This document shows positions 44,238-55,487 of a stretch of 64,000 nucleotides of DNA, one piece after another. The position numbers and the translations under genes were made by a program. The notes below the pieces were generated by a model. The model did not search any database. It was not told the origin of the DNA and was given only the letters and a program-made list of their open reading frames with translations. The stretch lies in the NCBI GenBank assembly GCA_963556195.1, contig OY744525.1, positions 46,376,148-46,440,147 of the forward strand. Reading direction: 5' to 3'. The stretch's first letter is position 1. The number at the start of each line of letters is the position of its first letter. The stretch is from Sepiola atlantica. Its lineage: Eukaryota > Mollusca > Cephalopoda > Sepiida > Sepiolidae.

Positions 44238-44764
44238 TTGGGTTGGCCGAAAAGTTCCATCGTTTTTTTAATGTCATCTTTCCGGCCTACTAAAGATCGC
44301 TTTATATTCTTATTCTTCAAATCCTGTATTTGGTGTAGCGAGTAGGTTGACGTCAGTGTGTAATAAGCCTCCGAGCACAGCAGTTCTTACATTTTTGTTT
44401 GTATTTCAGGCATTGAATGATGCTTTTTTACTACAGAAAAGGAAAAAAAGCTACAGAGACCTGCATAAAGATATGCCATGTGTATGGAGAGAATGATTTT
44501 ACAGAATGGGTGTACCAGAAATGGTTTGCTTTATTCCGAAAAGGAAATTTTAAAGTGAAAGATGCTCCTCACTCTGGTCGGCCAAAGATGAAAGCCGTAG
44601 TTGAACAAGATTGCCGTTTGACAACCAGACAAATCGCAGACATCCTCAAGATCTCCAAATCGATCGTAGGAAAAGAATTGCATAAACTCTGTTATGTTTC
44701 TAAACTTGATGTTTGGGTTCCGCCTTCCTAAAAAAAAAACGAACGAATTTTTTGGCCACCCCAA
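44238..44764 (+). mobile_element. Internally deleted mariner transposon
   Basis: The left end TTGGGTTGGCCGAAAAGTTC and the right end are inverted with a few mismatches, and TA flanks both sides (44236-44237, 44765-44766), as for all mariners. The length of 527 bp is far below the usual 1.3 kb. The interior carries only the N-terminal half of the transposase, so the copy is non-autonomous. Confidence 0.85.
44417..44731 (+). pseudogene. mariner transposase N-terminal DNA-binding part
   Basis: The open stretch has KGKKATETCIKICHVYGEND, the first helix-turn-helix, then WFALFRKGNFKVKDAPHSGR with the conserved SGRP linker, LTTRQIADILKISKSIVGKE (second helix-turn-helix) and YVSKLDVWVPPS, matching the KLDVWVPHEL hinge of mariner. 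Directly after the hinge the frame stops and the right terminal repeat begins: the whole DD34D catalytic domain has been deleted. Confidence 0.85.
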
Positions 44765-44787
44765 TACATAATTTACAGAAATTAGGA

Positions 44788-44816
44788 CCCCGGACGATGC
44801 CGGGTACCCCTGCTAG
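44788..44816 (+). mobile_element. Helitron 3' terminus
   Basis: Hairpin CCCGG/CCGGG with loop ACGATG (44788-44804), eight bases, then CTAG (44813-44816) followed by T. The mariner lies only about 20 bp upstream and so probably inserted into this Helitron. Confidence 0.62.
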
Positions 44817-44817
44817 T

Positions 44818-45139
44818 TTCTTATAATACTCAAGGTCTCATTCTCATAAGCCTTCAGTTCTGCATTCTGTTTTACATTAGAAATACAATGTTCGACGTCC
44901 TAAGGAGAGAATTTAAAATACAAATTAGTATTACACTGTGTGGGCGCATACAGCCATAAAATGTTAGATATAGAAATGAATATGTGATGCTAAGACAGGA
45001 ATCGGTAAAATATGTTTGCAATACAAAGAAAGAGAAAGCGGTTAGTGTTGAGAAGAAGCAGACAATAAAAAAAAAAGGAAGCAAACGATGAACATTGCGA
45101 TTAGATTCAGACGAGAATGGATTTCTGGGTATGCCATTG
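44818..45139. other. Unassigned DNA
   Basis: Nothing recognised. Confidence 0.45.
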
Positions 45140-45320
45140 AGATAGGTTGATTAAAGCTAATTTGGTATAAGTTTTGTTTGGTATTATTTGGATTATCCGG
45201 ACTACTGTTCTCATCTTGAGTGTTATTCTCACAGCGTTTCGGCCAATGTAACCTCCGGCTTTCTTCAGATGTATCGTGTCGAACTGGGGAATCTGTACGG
45301 ATCTGTTTGCAAGCACCCGT
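45140..45320 (-). repeat. Hammerhead-like repeat family 2, copy 2
   Basis: Minus-strand core at 45236-45268: CTGAAGA, a GCC/GGC-based stem, then GAAAC. Flanks match copies at 7.9 and 45.6 kb (AGTTCGACACGATACAT before, AGAACAGTAGTCCGGATAA after). Confidence 0.6.
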
Positions 45321-45361
45321 GACGTAACTGATAAAGTACCAAGTAAAATTCAGTTCTAAGT

Positions 45362-45410
45362 GACACTCTTCTGGAGGTTGAAGGTTCAATCCTCAGTGAG
45401 AGCGATACTA
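45362..45410 (+). repeat. SINE fragment (B-box part)
   Basis: GAAGGTTCAATCCTCAGTGA followed by GATACTAAGAATAC resembles the B-box region of the 5281 SINE. Confidence 0.45.
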
Positions 45411-45465
45411 AGAATACATTAATGCGAATTAATTAAGACTTCTACCCGGTCATGGCTAACGAACG

Positions 45466-45705
45466 GAGGTGACGGTGGCTAAGTGGTTAACGACACAGAC
45501 TGACAACTTGGGGGTGCTAAGTTCGAAATATATCGGAGAAACCAATTGCTGACAGTGGAATCATCTAATTCTTCGACAAGATACACCTGAAGAAGGTCGG
45601 AGGTTACATCGGCCGAAACGTTGTGAAAATAACACTCAAGATAAGAACAGTAGTCCGAATAATCAAAATAATCCATCCTCATCTCAAAAATTCAGAAACA
45701 TAAGT
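45466..45705 (+). repeat. tRNA-like head joined to hammerhead-like repeat family 2, copy 3
   Basis: 45470-45536 is tRNA-like (GGTGGCTAAGTGGTTAACG as A-box arm, GGTGCTAAGTTCGAAAT as B-box arm). Downstream, 45587-45619 has CTGAAGA, one extra A, GGTCG/CGGCC stem, then GAAAC. This suggests a SINE carrying a hammerhead-like motif in its body, inverted relative to copy 2 only 270 bp away. Confidence 0.58.
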
Positions 45706-46160
45706 TTTGTTTTGTTTTGTTGTTTTCTTTATTCTTTTGGTAATATTCCTCCATGAACGTCTGGTGGCTTTGACCTGCACCTATGGGGAGACAGCATGGC
45801 CATCTTGGAATTCATCCTGCATAGTTAAAAGATAACTGTAGGTGAGTAAAGAACACGAACACGCTAAATATTCTCAATGTCATTTTAATCACCTCTAACC
45901 GATCTCTCCTGATCAGGTGATTAGTCACAGAATAGACTCCTAAGAACCTTCCATTAACATTCCTATTCTCAGTCGACTGAGGTTTCAGAAATGTCGTCAC
46001 TGTTTGAGATCAACTGCTACTTAATTCTGTCTATTTCAAGCATGCCCTCTCTCTTGTATTGGGATTTATCTCTACCAATCAGAGCCTCTGGCATCGCAGC
46101 CTCTCTTCCTCAACAAGTTGAAATTAGTAAAAAATCAGGATGCATGGAAAGTGTGACTGT

Positions 46161-46164
<4 letters not shown>
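45706..46164. other. Unassigned DNA
   Basis: No domain or repeat recognised. Confidence 0.45.

Positions 46165-46238
<74 letters not shown>
46165..46238. repeat. (AT)n(AG)n compound microsatellite
   Basis: AT to 46211, then AG to 46238. Confidence 0.96.
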
Positions 46239-46242
<4 letters not shown>

Positions 46243-46914
46243 ATGCTATATAGACAATACCACTTTATATATATATGCATTTTCATGTGAACATTAATTG
46301 ATTAATTATCTTAAAAATATGAATACAATTAACTTAAAAGCCTGAATTTTATGTTCAGCGCTGAACAAATAAAAACATTTATATGCCTAATCATCTCTTT
46401 CTATCTATAAGCACCCACACATTATGTAGATTTGTGTGTGTGTACTTTGTGCTTCCATTTATAATTGTATATATCAAATCGACAGATCAATAGGCATATA
46501 TATATATATATATAGGTAATTTTATTTATTTAAAAAATCAGACAACTGAAGCTTTTAACGTAATTGTTGAACATCTCTTCTGACCAATTAATAATTTCAT
46601 TAGAATCCTGGATAAAAGCCACAACTAACATTAGAAATTATCTCTAAATGCTATAAAAGTCAAAGTAGTATTTCTTTTATCATGCTCAAGATATAAGTCA
46701 CCATTACTGAATTTCAATTTTTGATTCAACAACAGATAATTTGTTCTCAGTTTATGAAGTGGGTAAATTGAGACAAAAACCGTCCAACATGAAAAGAAAA
46801 ATGAATCTAGTAGATGTGCAAACTATACTTACTTGGCACAACTCGAGTAGGTGTTGTTCATACCAATTGAGGATACAGCATCAAAAAATCAGTCTGACAG
46901 TTGCCTTGCTTCTA
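46239..46914. other. Unassigned AT-rich DNA
   Basis: Includes a short (AT)n run at 46496-46515. Nothing else recognised. Confidence 0.45.
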
Positions 46915-47120
46915 TTTGGGCTGAGGTATGATTCCATACAGTCTTAGGAGGTACACCCTCCCAGGCTTCACCTTCTCTTTTTGAGAATGGGTTAGTTCAT
47001 TCCTACTAGGAAATGCCAACAGGACTGCTCAGAGATTTTTTGTAGGTCAATGCACTTTTAGTGTACTGCCTTTTCAAAACCTCACCTGACCTTGTGCCAA
47101 ACCTCCTGAAGAGAACGTAA
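46915..47120 (+). repeat. Dispersed repeat family 5 (SINE-like), copy 1
   Basis: Diverged copy of sequence at 63030-63245 and, inverted, at 61550-61840 and 61895-62120: GTCTTAGGAGGTACACC, TTGAGAATGGGTTAGTTCAT, then TGACCTTGTGCCAAA. The best copies have a B-box-like GGTTTCAAATCCC. Confidence 0.62.
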
Positions 47121-47174
47121 ATAATTCTAACTCCCCAACTTTTTCAAGGTGAGGAGAGGAGGCTGGCGTGATTA

Positions 47175-47375
47175 GTATACTACAAACTGCCTCCATTTTT
47201 TGGTGGATGTGGGCAATCGCGAAATTTGCAGCAAAGTTCTTCCCAATCGACTTTGTGATGTCGTCGGTGCACTTCCGCCTGCTCTTCTGCGATGTACCTT
47301 GATGGTTTTGGTTTGCTCACTCGATCTTGTTACATGCCCGTACAACCTCAGCTCTCTCTTTCTCAATTTGATCAT
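47175..47375 (-). pseudogene. RTE-type LINE C-terminal scrap
   Basis: The minus strand gives MIKLRKRELRLYGHVTRSS, then an Arg-rich stretch and KKWRQF, the LR..GH(V/I)..... tail of RTE-like proteins. Frames shift, and the match is partial. Confidence 0.55.
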
Positions 47376-47569
47376 GGACCAACATGTTGCTTGATGGTGT
47401 TGAGGACTTTCTCAGTAGGAGATGTCAAGGATTTTCTGAAGCATCAAATTTCCACTGCTTGTATTCTCCTTCGTGACTCAGTTGTCATGGTTGATGATTC
47501 AAATGCATCAAGGGAGGCGGAGAGTGTCAATGCATGGAGCAGCTTCAGTTTGAATACAGACTAACTATA

Positions 47570-47664
47570 CTTTGAGATCATTTGTTGACATTTATGCAGA
47601 CGACACAACTTTCTATGGCAGCACTTCGAAGAGCGTTGATGATCAAAATCTTTCTGACACTCTC

Positions 47665-47707
<43 letters not shown>

Positions 47708-48280
47708 TCCAACTTGGAGCATGTGGTGCAATGGGGAAAAAAGTGGCTTGTTACTGTTAACACGTCCAAAATCCAGCTTCTCTCTTTTCACCATCAACGC
47801 TCGGATCCTCAATTCTCTCCAGTTAAAAGGAATAGTTCTCTCCTCGAGGAAGTCCCGTCATTGCTAAATTTCTAGGGCCGACTATCACCCGAGACCTGAA
47901 ATGGAAGACTTACATCAAATCTGTTGCTAAGGTTGCTGGACAAATGACTGATTGCTATTGCATATCAACAAAGAAGAATCGACCATAATGCTACGCTAGT
48001 GTAATTCATGGATTTATTCCTGCCACTTAAAAAATTATGGGTCAATAGATGTATTGTTTGAAGACGAAGGACTCCTCATGATTAAAAATGATGGCGTTTA
48101 TTCAAATTGTAAAAATCAAACTAAGTTTTAAATCAACGTCTCCAACATATAAACATTTGTATCCAATTTTGTAATATCGCTTTTTTTTTTCACGTGTCTA
48201 TAAATAATCGAATTTATCTTTTCTTATTGATCTGTTGTTGTGGCCATTGTAAACACAACAATAAAAATAGAATAGAATAC
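47570..48280 (+). pseudogene. LINE reverse-transcriptase fragment containing a (CT)n expansion
   Basis: The frame reads FVDIYADDTTFYGSTSKSVD with the catalytic ADD (47596-47604 region), is interrupted by a CT microsatellite (47664-47704), then continues EHVVQWGKKWLVTVNTSKIQ and, after a frameshift near 47865, FLGPTITRDLKWKTYIKSVA. This is the palm-thumb order of Jockey/I-type LINEs. It ends with a tail of AATAAAAATAGAATAGAAT at about 48258-48278, the probable LINE 3' end. Confidence 0.78.
47664..47706. repeat. (CT)n microsatellite in LINE
   Basis: Sits inside the reverse-transcriptase coding remnant, replacing residues between the catalytic and WGKKW blocks. Confidence 0.95.
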
Positions 48281-48809
48281 AAATGATCGAACAACAAAGA
48301 AAATATGATAAACAGTGCCTGTAACCGCAACCATAGTTGTTGCTGTGTGTAGCTGTTTTAATGTAAACGATGCTGATGATTACAGCTTGTTGTTGCTTTT
48401 GTTTGCCGATGCTGATGATTGCTCAAGACACTCGTATAGCGACATACAGTAATAATTTCCCCAATGGAGGCTTTGTCTAAGAAAGATCATGTTTTGTTGG
48501 TGGGAAAAGTATGTTTTACTTCCGTATGGAGGCATGGCGTATCTTTGGTTGCTGGTGACAATTTGTTTAGCCGTTAGTTTGTCTTGATTTTTTATAGATG
48601 TTCACACAGAAAATTCTGGAATATTTTTCCTCCTGTGTCTTGCATGCTGATTGGTTACTGTTTGTGTAGGTGGTTATGCCATGCATGCACAGTTCATTTC
48701 ATGTTTGGTTGTTGGGTTGACAAGTTTGCAATCAGTTCTGACAGTATCAAAAATGATGGAGAGAAATGTCATAAAATGTTGTTTAATTTTTTTTTAGATT
48801 AAATATACA
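48281..48809. other. Unassigned DNA
   Basis: GATGCTGATGATT occurs twice (48369, 48408). No gene seen. Confidence 0.45.
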
Positions 48810-49215
48810 TATTTGGCATTAGTAGGCCTTCTCCTTTTTCTTCTATTCATTTAACGTCACTTTTCTCTTGTTCAGGGGTTAGACGTTTTCTGATATTACA
48901 CAAGCTCACTCTCCACTTCTCATGGTTCAGTAGTCTCCAAATTCCACTCTATGTGGTGTTGTCCAATCATTTGCTTCCAAGTTTTCCTTGGCCAGCCAAC
49001 CTTCCTGCGATTTAGGAGATTCATGCTTCTGCAACAGTTTAATCAGAAGGCTGAACTTTCCACATGACCATACCAGTGTAATAGATTCATCCTTAAGATA
49101 ACCTCCATGCTCGGTAAGTGCAGTGCTTTCATCAAATCCTCTGACCCAATGAGTTGGGTTTAGTCAGATTTCACATTGCAGATCCATCTGATCATGGATT
49201 TATCATTGTGCAAGT
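48810..49215 (-). pseudogene. RTE-type LINE C-terminal fragment
   Basis: The minus strand reads SMIRWICNVKSD, a stop, then LPSMEVILRMNLLHWYGHVE and RRKVGWPRKTWKQMIGQH, the conserved order MIRW.CGV, RLRW.GHV, GRP.KTW of RTE-like C-termini. One stop and substitutions only: better preserved than the other RTE pieces here. Confidence 0.75.
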
Positions 49216-49329
49216 ATCCTAATCTATCTAATACTAAAATTCTGACAATCTTGCTTGATTGTTTGCACATTGACTGTTTTAGATGGCGGGAATGAATGGG
49301 AATGAGACAAAAAGTGGTGAAAGGAGGAG

Positions 49330-49330
49330 A

Positions 49331-49376
<46 letters not shown>
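49330..49376. repeat. (AG)n microsatellite
   Basis: About 44 bases of AG. Confidence 0.96.
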
Positions 49377-49899
49377 ATAGCAGTAGCAGAGGAGAGTAAG
49401 AGGATGTAAATAAATAACATAAATAAAGAAGAAACATAAAAGATTGAAGTAGTAATAGTAGAAGCAGCATAAAGAGGGTGATGTAAATAAAGAAAAGGAA
49501 AAGTTGAAAATGACAGAATATTATAAAAAATAAAGATATAGAGTTCAGGGCTGGGAGCAAGAGTACATCATTCATTAACGGTCAGTTAAAAGTGTAGTTG
49601 CTAATAGAAAATTGACCATGATATTAATAAGTATCATTTAGTTTTGGAATACACCAAAGAAAATTTACAAAATATTTTAAAAAAAACAAAAAACGAGATG
49701 GTTAATGTAAGTAAACGAAAGCATTTTTTATTCAAATTTCAAGTTAATGTTTAAAGCAAGACAAGAAACGGATGAAGATTTCTTTGATATACTTGCTTGC
49801 TTCTTTGCACATTAGATTTATTAGATTATAGGAGGAAGGGCGAATGCGACAAGTGGTGAGAGAAGGAGAACAGAGAAGGTAAGAGGAGCATCGTCAGAA

Positions 49900-50295
49900 G
49901 AGAGTAAGAGGATGATGCAAATTAATAAATGACGTAAATAAGAAGAAATAAATAGTAATGTTATAAGCAGTATCAACAGCGTAAAAGAAGGAGAGTAAGA
50001 GAATGATATAAATAAATAAATGATGTAAATAAAGAAATAAATAGTAATATTATAAGCAGTATTAACAGCGTAAAAGAAACTGAGTAAGAGGATGATATGA
50101 ATAAATAAATGACGTAAATAATGAAGAAATAAATAGTAATAGTATAAGCAGCATCAACAGCATCAAGAAGGAGAGTAAGAGGATGATGTAAATAAATAAA
50201 TGACGTAAATAATAAAGAAATAAATAGTAAAAGTATTAGCAGTATCAACAGCATCAAGAAGGAGGGTAAGAGGATGATGTAAATAAATAAATGAC
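49900..50295. repeat. 91-bp minisatellite, about 4.4 copies
   Basis: GAGTAAGA starts at 49902, 49993, 50082, 50173 and a variant at 50264. Unit contains GATGATGTAAATAAATAAAT and AGCAGTATCAACAGC. Confidence 0.92.
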
Positions 50296-50624
50296 AAAGA
50301 AAATTGGAAAATACTAAATAAGCAGCAGCAGCAATACAACAAAGAAAATTATTAAAAAAATCATGTTTGAGCTAGTGAATGAATAATTTAATATTCTCAT
50401 GTTGTAATATAAAAGTAAGCAAAAACTTTTTTCCTAAAATTAAAATTTCATAGTTGATGTTTAAAGCAAGTAAAAAAAAAGCAGACTGAGACGGAGCATC
50501 AGTAGCCCTAATCTATGATATTAAAATGCTGATAGTCTTGTTTGTTTACTTGCACATCGAATGTTTTAGATGATAGGAGGAAAGGAAAATCAGACAAGAA
50601 GTGGTGCAAAAGAGAATATGGGAT

Positions 50625-50935
50625 TTGGTTAGTTGTTTTTGTTTTTACGGCATATCAACCCATTTCGAGTTATGTAATGCCGAATCAGGTCATTTTGGTG
50701 AAAGTTTTTATGCTTAAAGTTGTTTATATCTTCAAATATTTATTCATGGTGTTTGGTTTGGTTGTTTTGTAGAGAAAAACATTTGTTTTTTTGTTTTGGC
50801 TTTGCAGAACATGATTGAGTTTTGCAAAGTGAAAGGAAAAAATAATAACATCAATGTTTGGGGCATTTTAGGTCAGGAAGCCAGTATTTTCAGACAGCCT
50901 GATCTGGTAGCACCATCGAAAATATGGGAAGAGAA
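50625..50935 (+). repeat. Repeat shared with 63.6 kb, with exon-like open segment
   Basis: GGCATATCAACCC with GGGTTATGTAATGCC-like inverse (imperfect hairpin) is followed by about 100 bp of AT-rich sequence. Then comes a splice-acceptor-like TTTGGCTTTGCAG and an open segment NMIEFCKVKGKNNNINVWG, then IFRQPDLVAP. The copy at 63563-64000 shares all of this. The matching non-coding part argues for a dispersed repeat rather than a gene. Confidence 0.6.
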
Positions 50936-51002
50936 AGTGGTGGAGATGGAAAATAGTGAGAGTAGCAGTAGCAGTGTCAGAGGAGAATAAGAAAAGACTA
51001 AA

Positions 51003-51056
51003 GTAGTAGTAGTAGTGGTAGTAGTGATAACAATAGTAGTAGTAGCAGCAGCAGCA
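51003..51056. repeat. (AGT/AGC)n microsatellite
   Basis: Imperfect trinucleotide run switching from AGT to AGC units. Confidence 0.9.
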
Positions 51057-51849
51057 AGAGTCCCTCCCCCACCTTTAATTTCTTCTTAATAATCTCTTTT
51101 AATTATTACAAAATACCATGCAACATTTGACAGCATGTAAAACAGCCGTGAAATCGAATATGATGAATGGTGATGATCAAAGTTTCCAACATATCATTAA
51201 AAAATCATTTGAAAATTTTATTTGATATTTTGTCACACATCTCTCATGATGAAATTCCGTGTTTCCGTTTAGTTAAAATGTAGAAAGGTTACTGAAATGG
51301 AAGAAAAGAAAATTCTCTTTCCCTTTGATGTGTGAAACGTCTTAATAGAATGTGACTGTTAGCAGAAATTACTGACAGCAGAGTCACATCTCCCCCCCCC
51401 CCTCCTCCTAAAGTCCAACTTTTCATCACCGTGGTAAGGATGGTGAGAATACGGTTGGGTCAGAACTATGCCGGCTAAAACTCTGGTTTCTAGCAGGGAC
51501 ACCCGTTGCAGACAGGTTTGGTACCAAGCAATATTAGGACTGCAACCCAACTAACAGGAGTCAGGATCAGAATTTGTAGTCCTGTGTTTGTCTCTGCCCC
51601 TGCATCGTGTGGCAAGCAAAGATATGTCGGGTACGGAACTGCAAATCGACGAAGTGAGAGTAGCAACGTTGCTTCTGCACCATTCCTTTGTGTCTTCTGG
51701 GCCAAACCTTCCCTGACTTTGCATGCAACTGCTGAGTATTGTTGCTCTTGGTGTTGGGGTAAAAAACCTTAAATCTTGCAGACTAATAGACAGTTACGAC
51801 TAGTGAGAAGGACTTCATGCAGACCAGACAGTCTCGAAGCACAATCTTT
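51057..51849. other. Unassigned DNA
   Basis: Overlapping frames at 51490-51772 on both strands look less AT-rich than the surroundings but match no family I recognise. Confidence 0.4.
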
Positions 51850-52372
51850 TTTATTTTTATGGAAATCGCTTCAGACAAGGCATGAAGCCACTTGATGTAA
51901 GAAACTAACAAGAACAAAAGATGATTATCGCAAAGACAGGAGATGCCTATTGGCCTTAGTCTTGAAAAGACCAAGGCTATAGGTAGGAGGGAAAGCAGTC
52001 AACAGGATGAGAGTTCCACAAGCCTGCAGTTCATGGAAAGAAGCTACTGGAATAGGAAGCTGTATTACAATGAGGTATCAAAACAGCGAATTGATGGAGA
52101 CCACTGGACCAACGAGTCAAACGAGCTGGAACAAAAGAAGCAGTGAATAGATCAGAAAATTCTGAAGAATACATGTCATAATAGTATTCATAGAAAAGAC
52201 TGAGACTAGCAACATTACGTCTGTGAGAGAGGATGCACAGAGAAGAAGCAAAGATGGGGGGGGGGGTCAATAAAATTACAGATAGGTTTCTGCACTTTAT
52301 CAAGATGGGGCATCCTAAGTAGGGGGTTGTACAGTGAGATGATTTATATTTCCTTATCAAGATTAAAATCAA
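51850..52372 (-). pseudogene. Jockey/CR1-like LINE C-terminus and 3' UTR
   Basis: The minus strand reads LSHRRNVASLSLFYEYYYDM, then SYSSSFFP, a stop, TAGLWNSHPVDCFPSYL. These are the same final blocks as the 18-kb and 21-kb LINEs but from a different subfamily. The 3' UTR extends to about 51850 and is shared with 25862-25965. One stop in FFP(R)TA; otherwise well preserved for about 110 residues. Confidence 0.8.
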
Positions 52373-52753
52373 AATAGACAGGGTGTTTATATTTATGTTG
52401 CTGTTGTTGTTGTTAAGCTAGTCAGACTTCTTTGTGAGCTCATGAAGAAGTCTGACTCGCTGTACAACAACAGCAACAGAAATATAACCGCTATGATTAT
52501 AGTGTAGAATTATCACTACTCTATTAAAATATATCGAGCACTATTTTCACTAGAAAAAAATGTTCTAACCCTCTATTTATATACTATGAATGAAACAAAT
52601 ATAAAGAATAGACAATGATATAACAAGATTAATTTGTATTGTTACAACTCACTCCACAAAAAATCAACAGGTGACGATTACCTCTTTGGAGCATGAAACC
52701 TGGTGTAATGTTATATCTGTGGGATGAGTTGTGACTTAAAGATTATATATATA

Positions 52754-52783
52754 CTAGCAGGAAGACCCAACATTGCTCGGCAT
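52754..52783 (-). mobile_element. Helitron-like 3' terminus
   Basis: On the minus strand a weak hairpin CCGA/TTGG, then GTCTTCCTG and CTAG at 52754-52757, followed by T. The ending CCTGCTAGT matches the clear 3' end at 22090-22102, supporting the call despite the eroded stem. Confidence 0.5.
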
Positions 52784-52912
52784 TGAATGAAGATCATTAC
52801 TATCTACTTTTTCACTACACAAATAACACCATATTACTGTCTTTGTTTTTACTGCACCTCCTTCTTGTTATTCCCCCTAATATAATCGGAAGAAGCTGAA
52901 ATGTTGTAAAAG

Positions 52913-55051
52913 TCTCTGAATTAGTGTCTCATACATATGGTTGGAAAACTCTCTGAATTAGTGTCTCATACATATGGTTGGAAAACTCTCTTAATTAGTG
53001 TCTCATACATATGGTTGGAAAACTCTCTGAATTAGTGTCTCATACATATGGTTGGAAAACTCTCTGAATTAGTGTCTCATACATATGGTTGGAAAACTCT
53101 CTGAATTAGTGTCTCATACATATGGTTGGAAAACTCTCTGAATTAGTGTCTCATACATATGGTTGGAAAACTCTCTGAATTAGTGTCTCATACATATGGT
53201 TGGAAAACTCTCTGAATTAGTGTCTCATACATATGGTTGGAAAACTCTCTGAATTAGTGTCTCATACATATGGTTGGAAAACTCTCTGAATTAGTGTCTC
53301 ATACATATGGTTGGAAAACTCTCTGAATTAGTGTCTCATACATATGGTTGGAAAACTCTCTGAATTAGTGTCTCATACATATGGTTGGAAAACTCTCTGA
53401 ATTAGTGTCTCATACATATGGTTGGAAAACTCTCTGAATTAGTGTCTCATACATATGGTTGGAAAACTCTCTGAATTAGTGTCTCATACATATGGTTGGA
53501 AAACTCTCTGAATTAGTGTCTCATACATATGGTTGGAAAACTCTCTGAATTAGTGTCTCATACATATGGTTGGAAAACTCTCTGAATTAGTGTCTCATAC
53601 ATATGGTTGGAAAACTCTCTGAATTAGTGTCTCATACATATGGTTGGAAAACTCTCTGAATTAGTGTCTCATACATATGGTTGGAAAACTCTCTGAATTA
53701 GTGTCTCATACATATGGTTGGAAAACTCTCTGAATTAGTGTCTCATACATATGGTTGGAAAACTCTCTGAATTAGTGTCTCATACATATGGTTGGAAAAC
53801 TCTCTGAATTAGTGTCTCATACATATGGTTGGAAAACTCTCTGAATTAGTGTCTCATACATATGGTTGGAAAACTCTCTGAATTAGTGTCTCATACATAT
53901 GGTTGCAAAACTCTCTGAATTAGTGTCTCATACATATGGTTGGAAAACTCTCTGAATTAGTGTCTCATACATATGGTTGGAAAACTCTCTGAATTAGTGT
54001 CTCATACATATGGTTGGAAAACTCTCTGAATTAGTGTCTCATACATATGGTTGGAAAACTCTCTGAATTAGTGTCTCATACATATGGTTGGAAAACTCTC
54101 TGAATTAGTGTCTCATACATATGGTTGGAAAACTCTCTGAATTAGTGTCTCATACATATGGTTGGAAAACTCTCTGAATTAGTGTCTCATACATATGGTT
54201 GGAAAACTCTCTGAATTAGTGTCTCATACATATGGTTGGAAAACTCTCTGAATTAGTGTCTCATACATATGGTTGGAAAACTCTCTGAATTAGTGTCTCA
54301 TACATATGGTTGGAAAACTCTCTGAATTAGTGTCTCATACATATGGTTGGAAAACTCTCTGAATTAGTGTCTCATACATATGGTTGGAAAACTCTCTGAA
54401 TTAGTGTCTCATACATATGGTTGGAAAACTCTCTGAATTAGTGTCTCATACATATGGTTGGAAAACTCTCTGAATTAGTGTCTCATACATATGGTTGGAA
54501 AACTCTCTGAATTAGTGTCTCATACATATGGTTGGAAAACTCTCTGAATTAGTGTCTCATACATATGGTTGGAAAACTCTCTGAATTAGTGTCTCATACA
54601 TATGGTTGGAAAACTCTCTGAATTAGTGTCTCATACATATGGTTGGAAAACTCTCTGAATTAGTGTCTCATACATATGGTTGCAAAACTCTCTGAATTAG
54701 TGTCTCATACATATGGTTGCAAAACTCTCTGAATTAGTGTCTCATACATATGGTTGGAAAACTCTCTGAATTAGTGTCTCATACATATGGTTGGAAAACT
54801 CTCTGAATTAGTGTCTCATACATATGGTTGGAAAACTCTCTTAATTAGTGTCTCATACATATGGTTGGAAAACTCTCTGAATTAGTGTCTCATACATATG
54901 GTTGGAAAACTCTCTGAATTAGTGTCTCATACATATGGTTGGAAAACTCTCTGAATTAGTGTCTCATACATATGGTTGGAAAACTCTCTTAATTAGTGTC
55001 TCATCATATGGTTGGAAAACTCTCTGAATTAGTGTCTCATACATATGGTTT
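52913..55051. repeat. 37-bp satellite, about 58 copies
   Basis: Unit CTCTGAATTAGTGTCTCATA then CATATGGTTGGAAAACT. From 52918 to 55026 the spacing is 57 exact periods apart from a single one-base deletion near 55003. Only scattered variants occur (TTAATTAG, GGTTGCAAAAC). The array starts within 160 bp of a Helitron-like 3' end. Confidence 0.98.
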
Positions 55052-55430
55052 AACTTTCATTAAAAACATATTTGAAGTTTTAAGGAGGTTCTGTCCCCAT
55101 AGAGAGTAACGTAGAGATTCGAGACCACTTCCGTTGACTTTCCTTGGTGAATTTTATACATATGATATAAATGTCATCAAAATAGGATATATTTGCAGTT
55201 TTAAAGGAGGTTCGGCTCCCATAGCCTCCTTAGGTTAGAAGAGCACTTAGAAATTTGGGACAACTTCCATTGTCTTCCCCAGAAAATGTTATACGTATGA
55301 TTTAAATTGAATAAAAATAGGATATATTTTAAGTTCTAAGGGAGTTATGACACATAAAATCCTTAGGGGTGGACTTCGAGATTAGGGAAAACTTCCATTG
55401 TCTTCCTTGGTGAATTTTACATTAGAATAA
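55052..55430. repeat. Three diverged 125-bp repeats after the satellite
   Basis: Blocks at about 55056, 55176 and 55311 each contain a GGATATATTT-like start, AAGGAGGTTC/AAGGGAGTTA and CTTCCATTGTCTTCC. They may be the older interior of the element that carries the 37-bp array. Confidence 0.75.
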
Positions 55431-55446
55431 CCTCTCTTTCTATAAG

Positions 55447-55487
55447 TTTTGTTCAGATATAAACATACATATTATATCTGAACAAAA
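55447..55487. repeat. Perfect short palindrome
   Basis: TTTTGTTCAGATATAA and its exact complement flank a 9-base loop. Could be a hairpin near an element end or a transcription stop; context gives no choice. Confidence 0.85.

Larger units (their letters stand above)
49210..50620 (+). repeat. Three diverged copies of one unit
   Basis: The segment starting near 49214 (TAATACTAAAATTCTGACAA, TTGCACATTGACTGTTTTAG, ACAAAAAGTGGTGAAAGGAG) recurs near 49780 and near 50510. This is a local duplication of about 550-650 bp, with smaller arrays nested inside it. Confidence 0.65.

Noticed and set aside
49214..49270. Helitron 5' end (TCTATCTAATACTAAAATTC)
   Set aside because: Looks suggestive and recurs near 50510, but no matching 3' end on the same strand was found within reach.
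51490..51772. Overlapping frames on both strands with Cys-rich segments
   Set aside because: Cannot be tied to any family; no supporting repeat copy in the window.
38671..55051. Regularly spaced repeats that could suggest a CRISPR array
   Set aside because: The 76-, 47-, 94- and 37-bp arrays are head-to-tail with no unique spacers, and the window is clearly eukaryotic.
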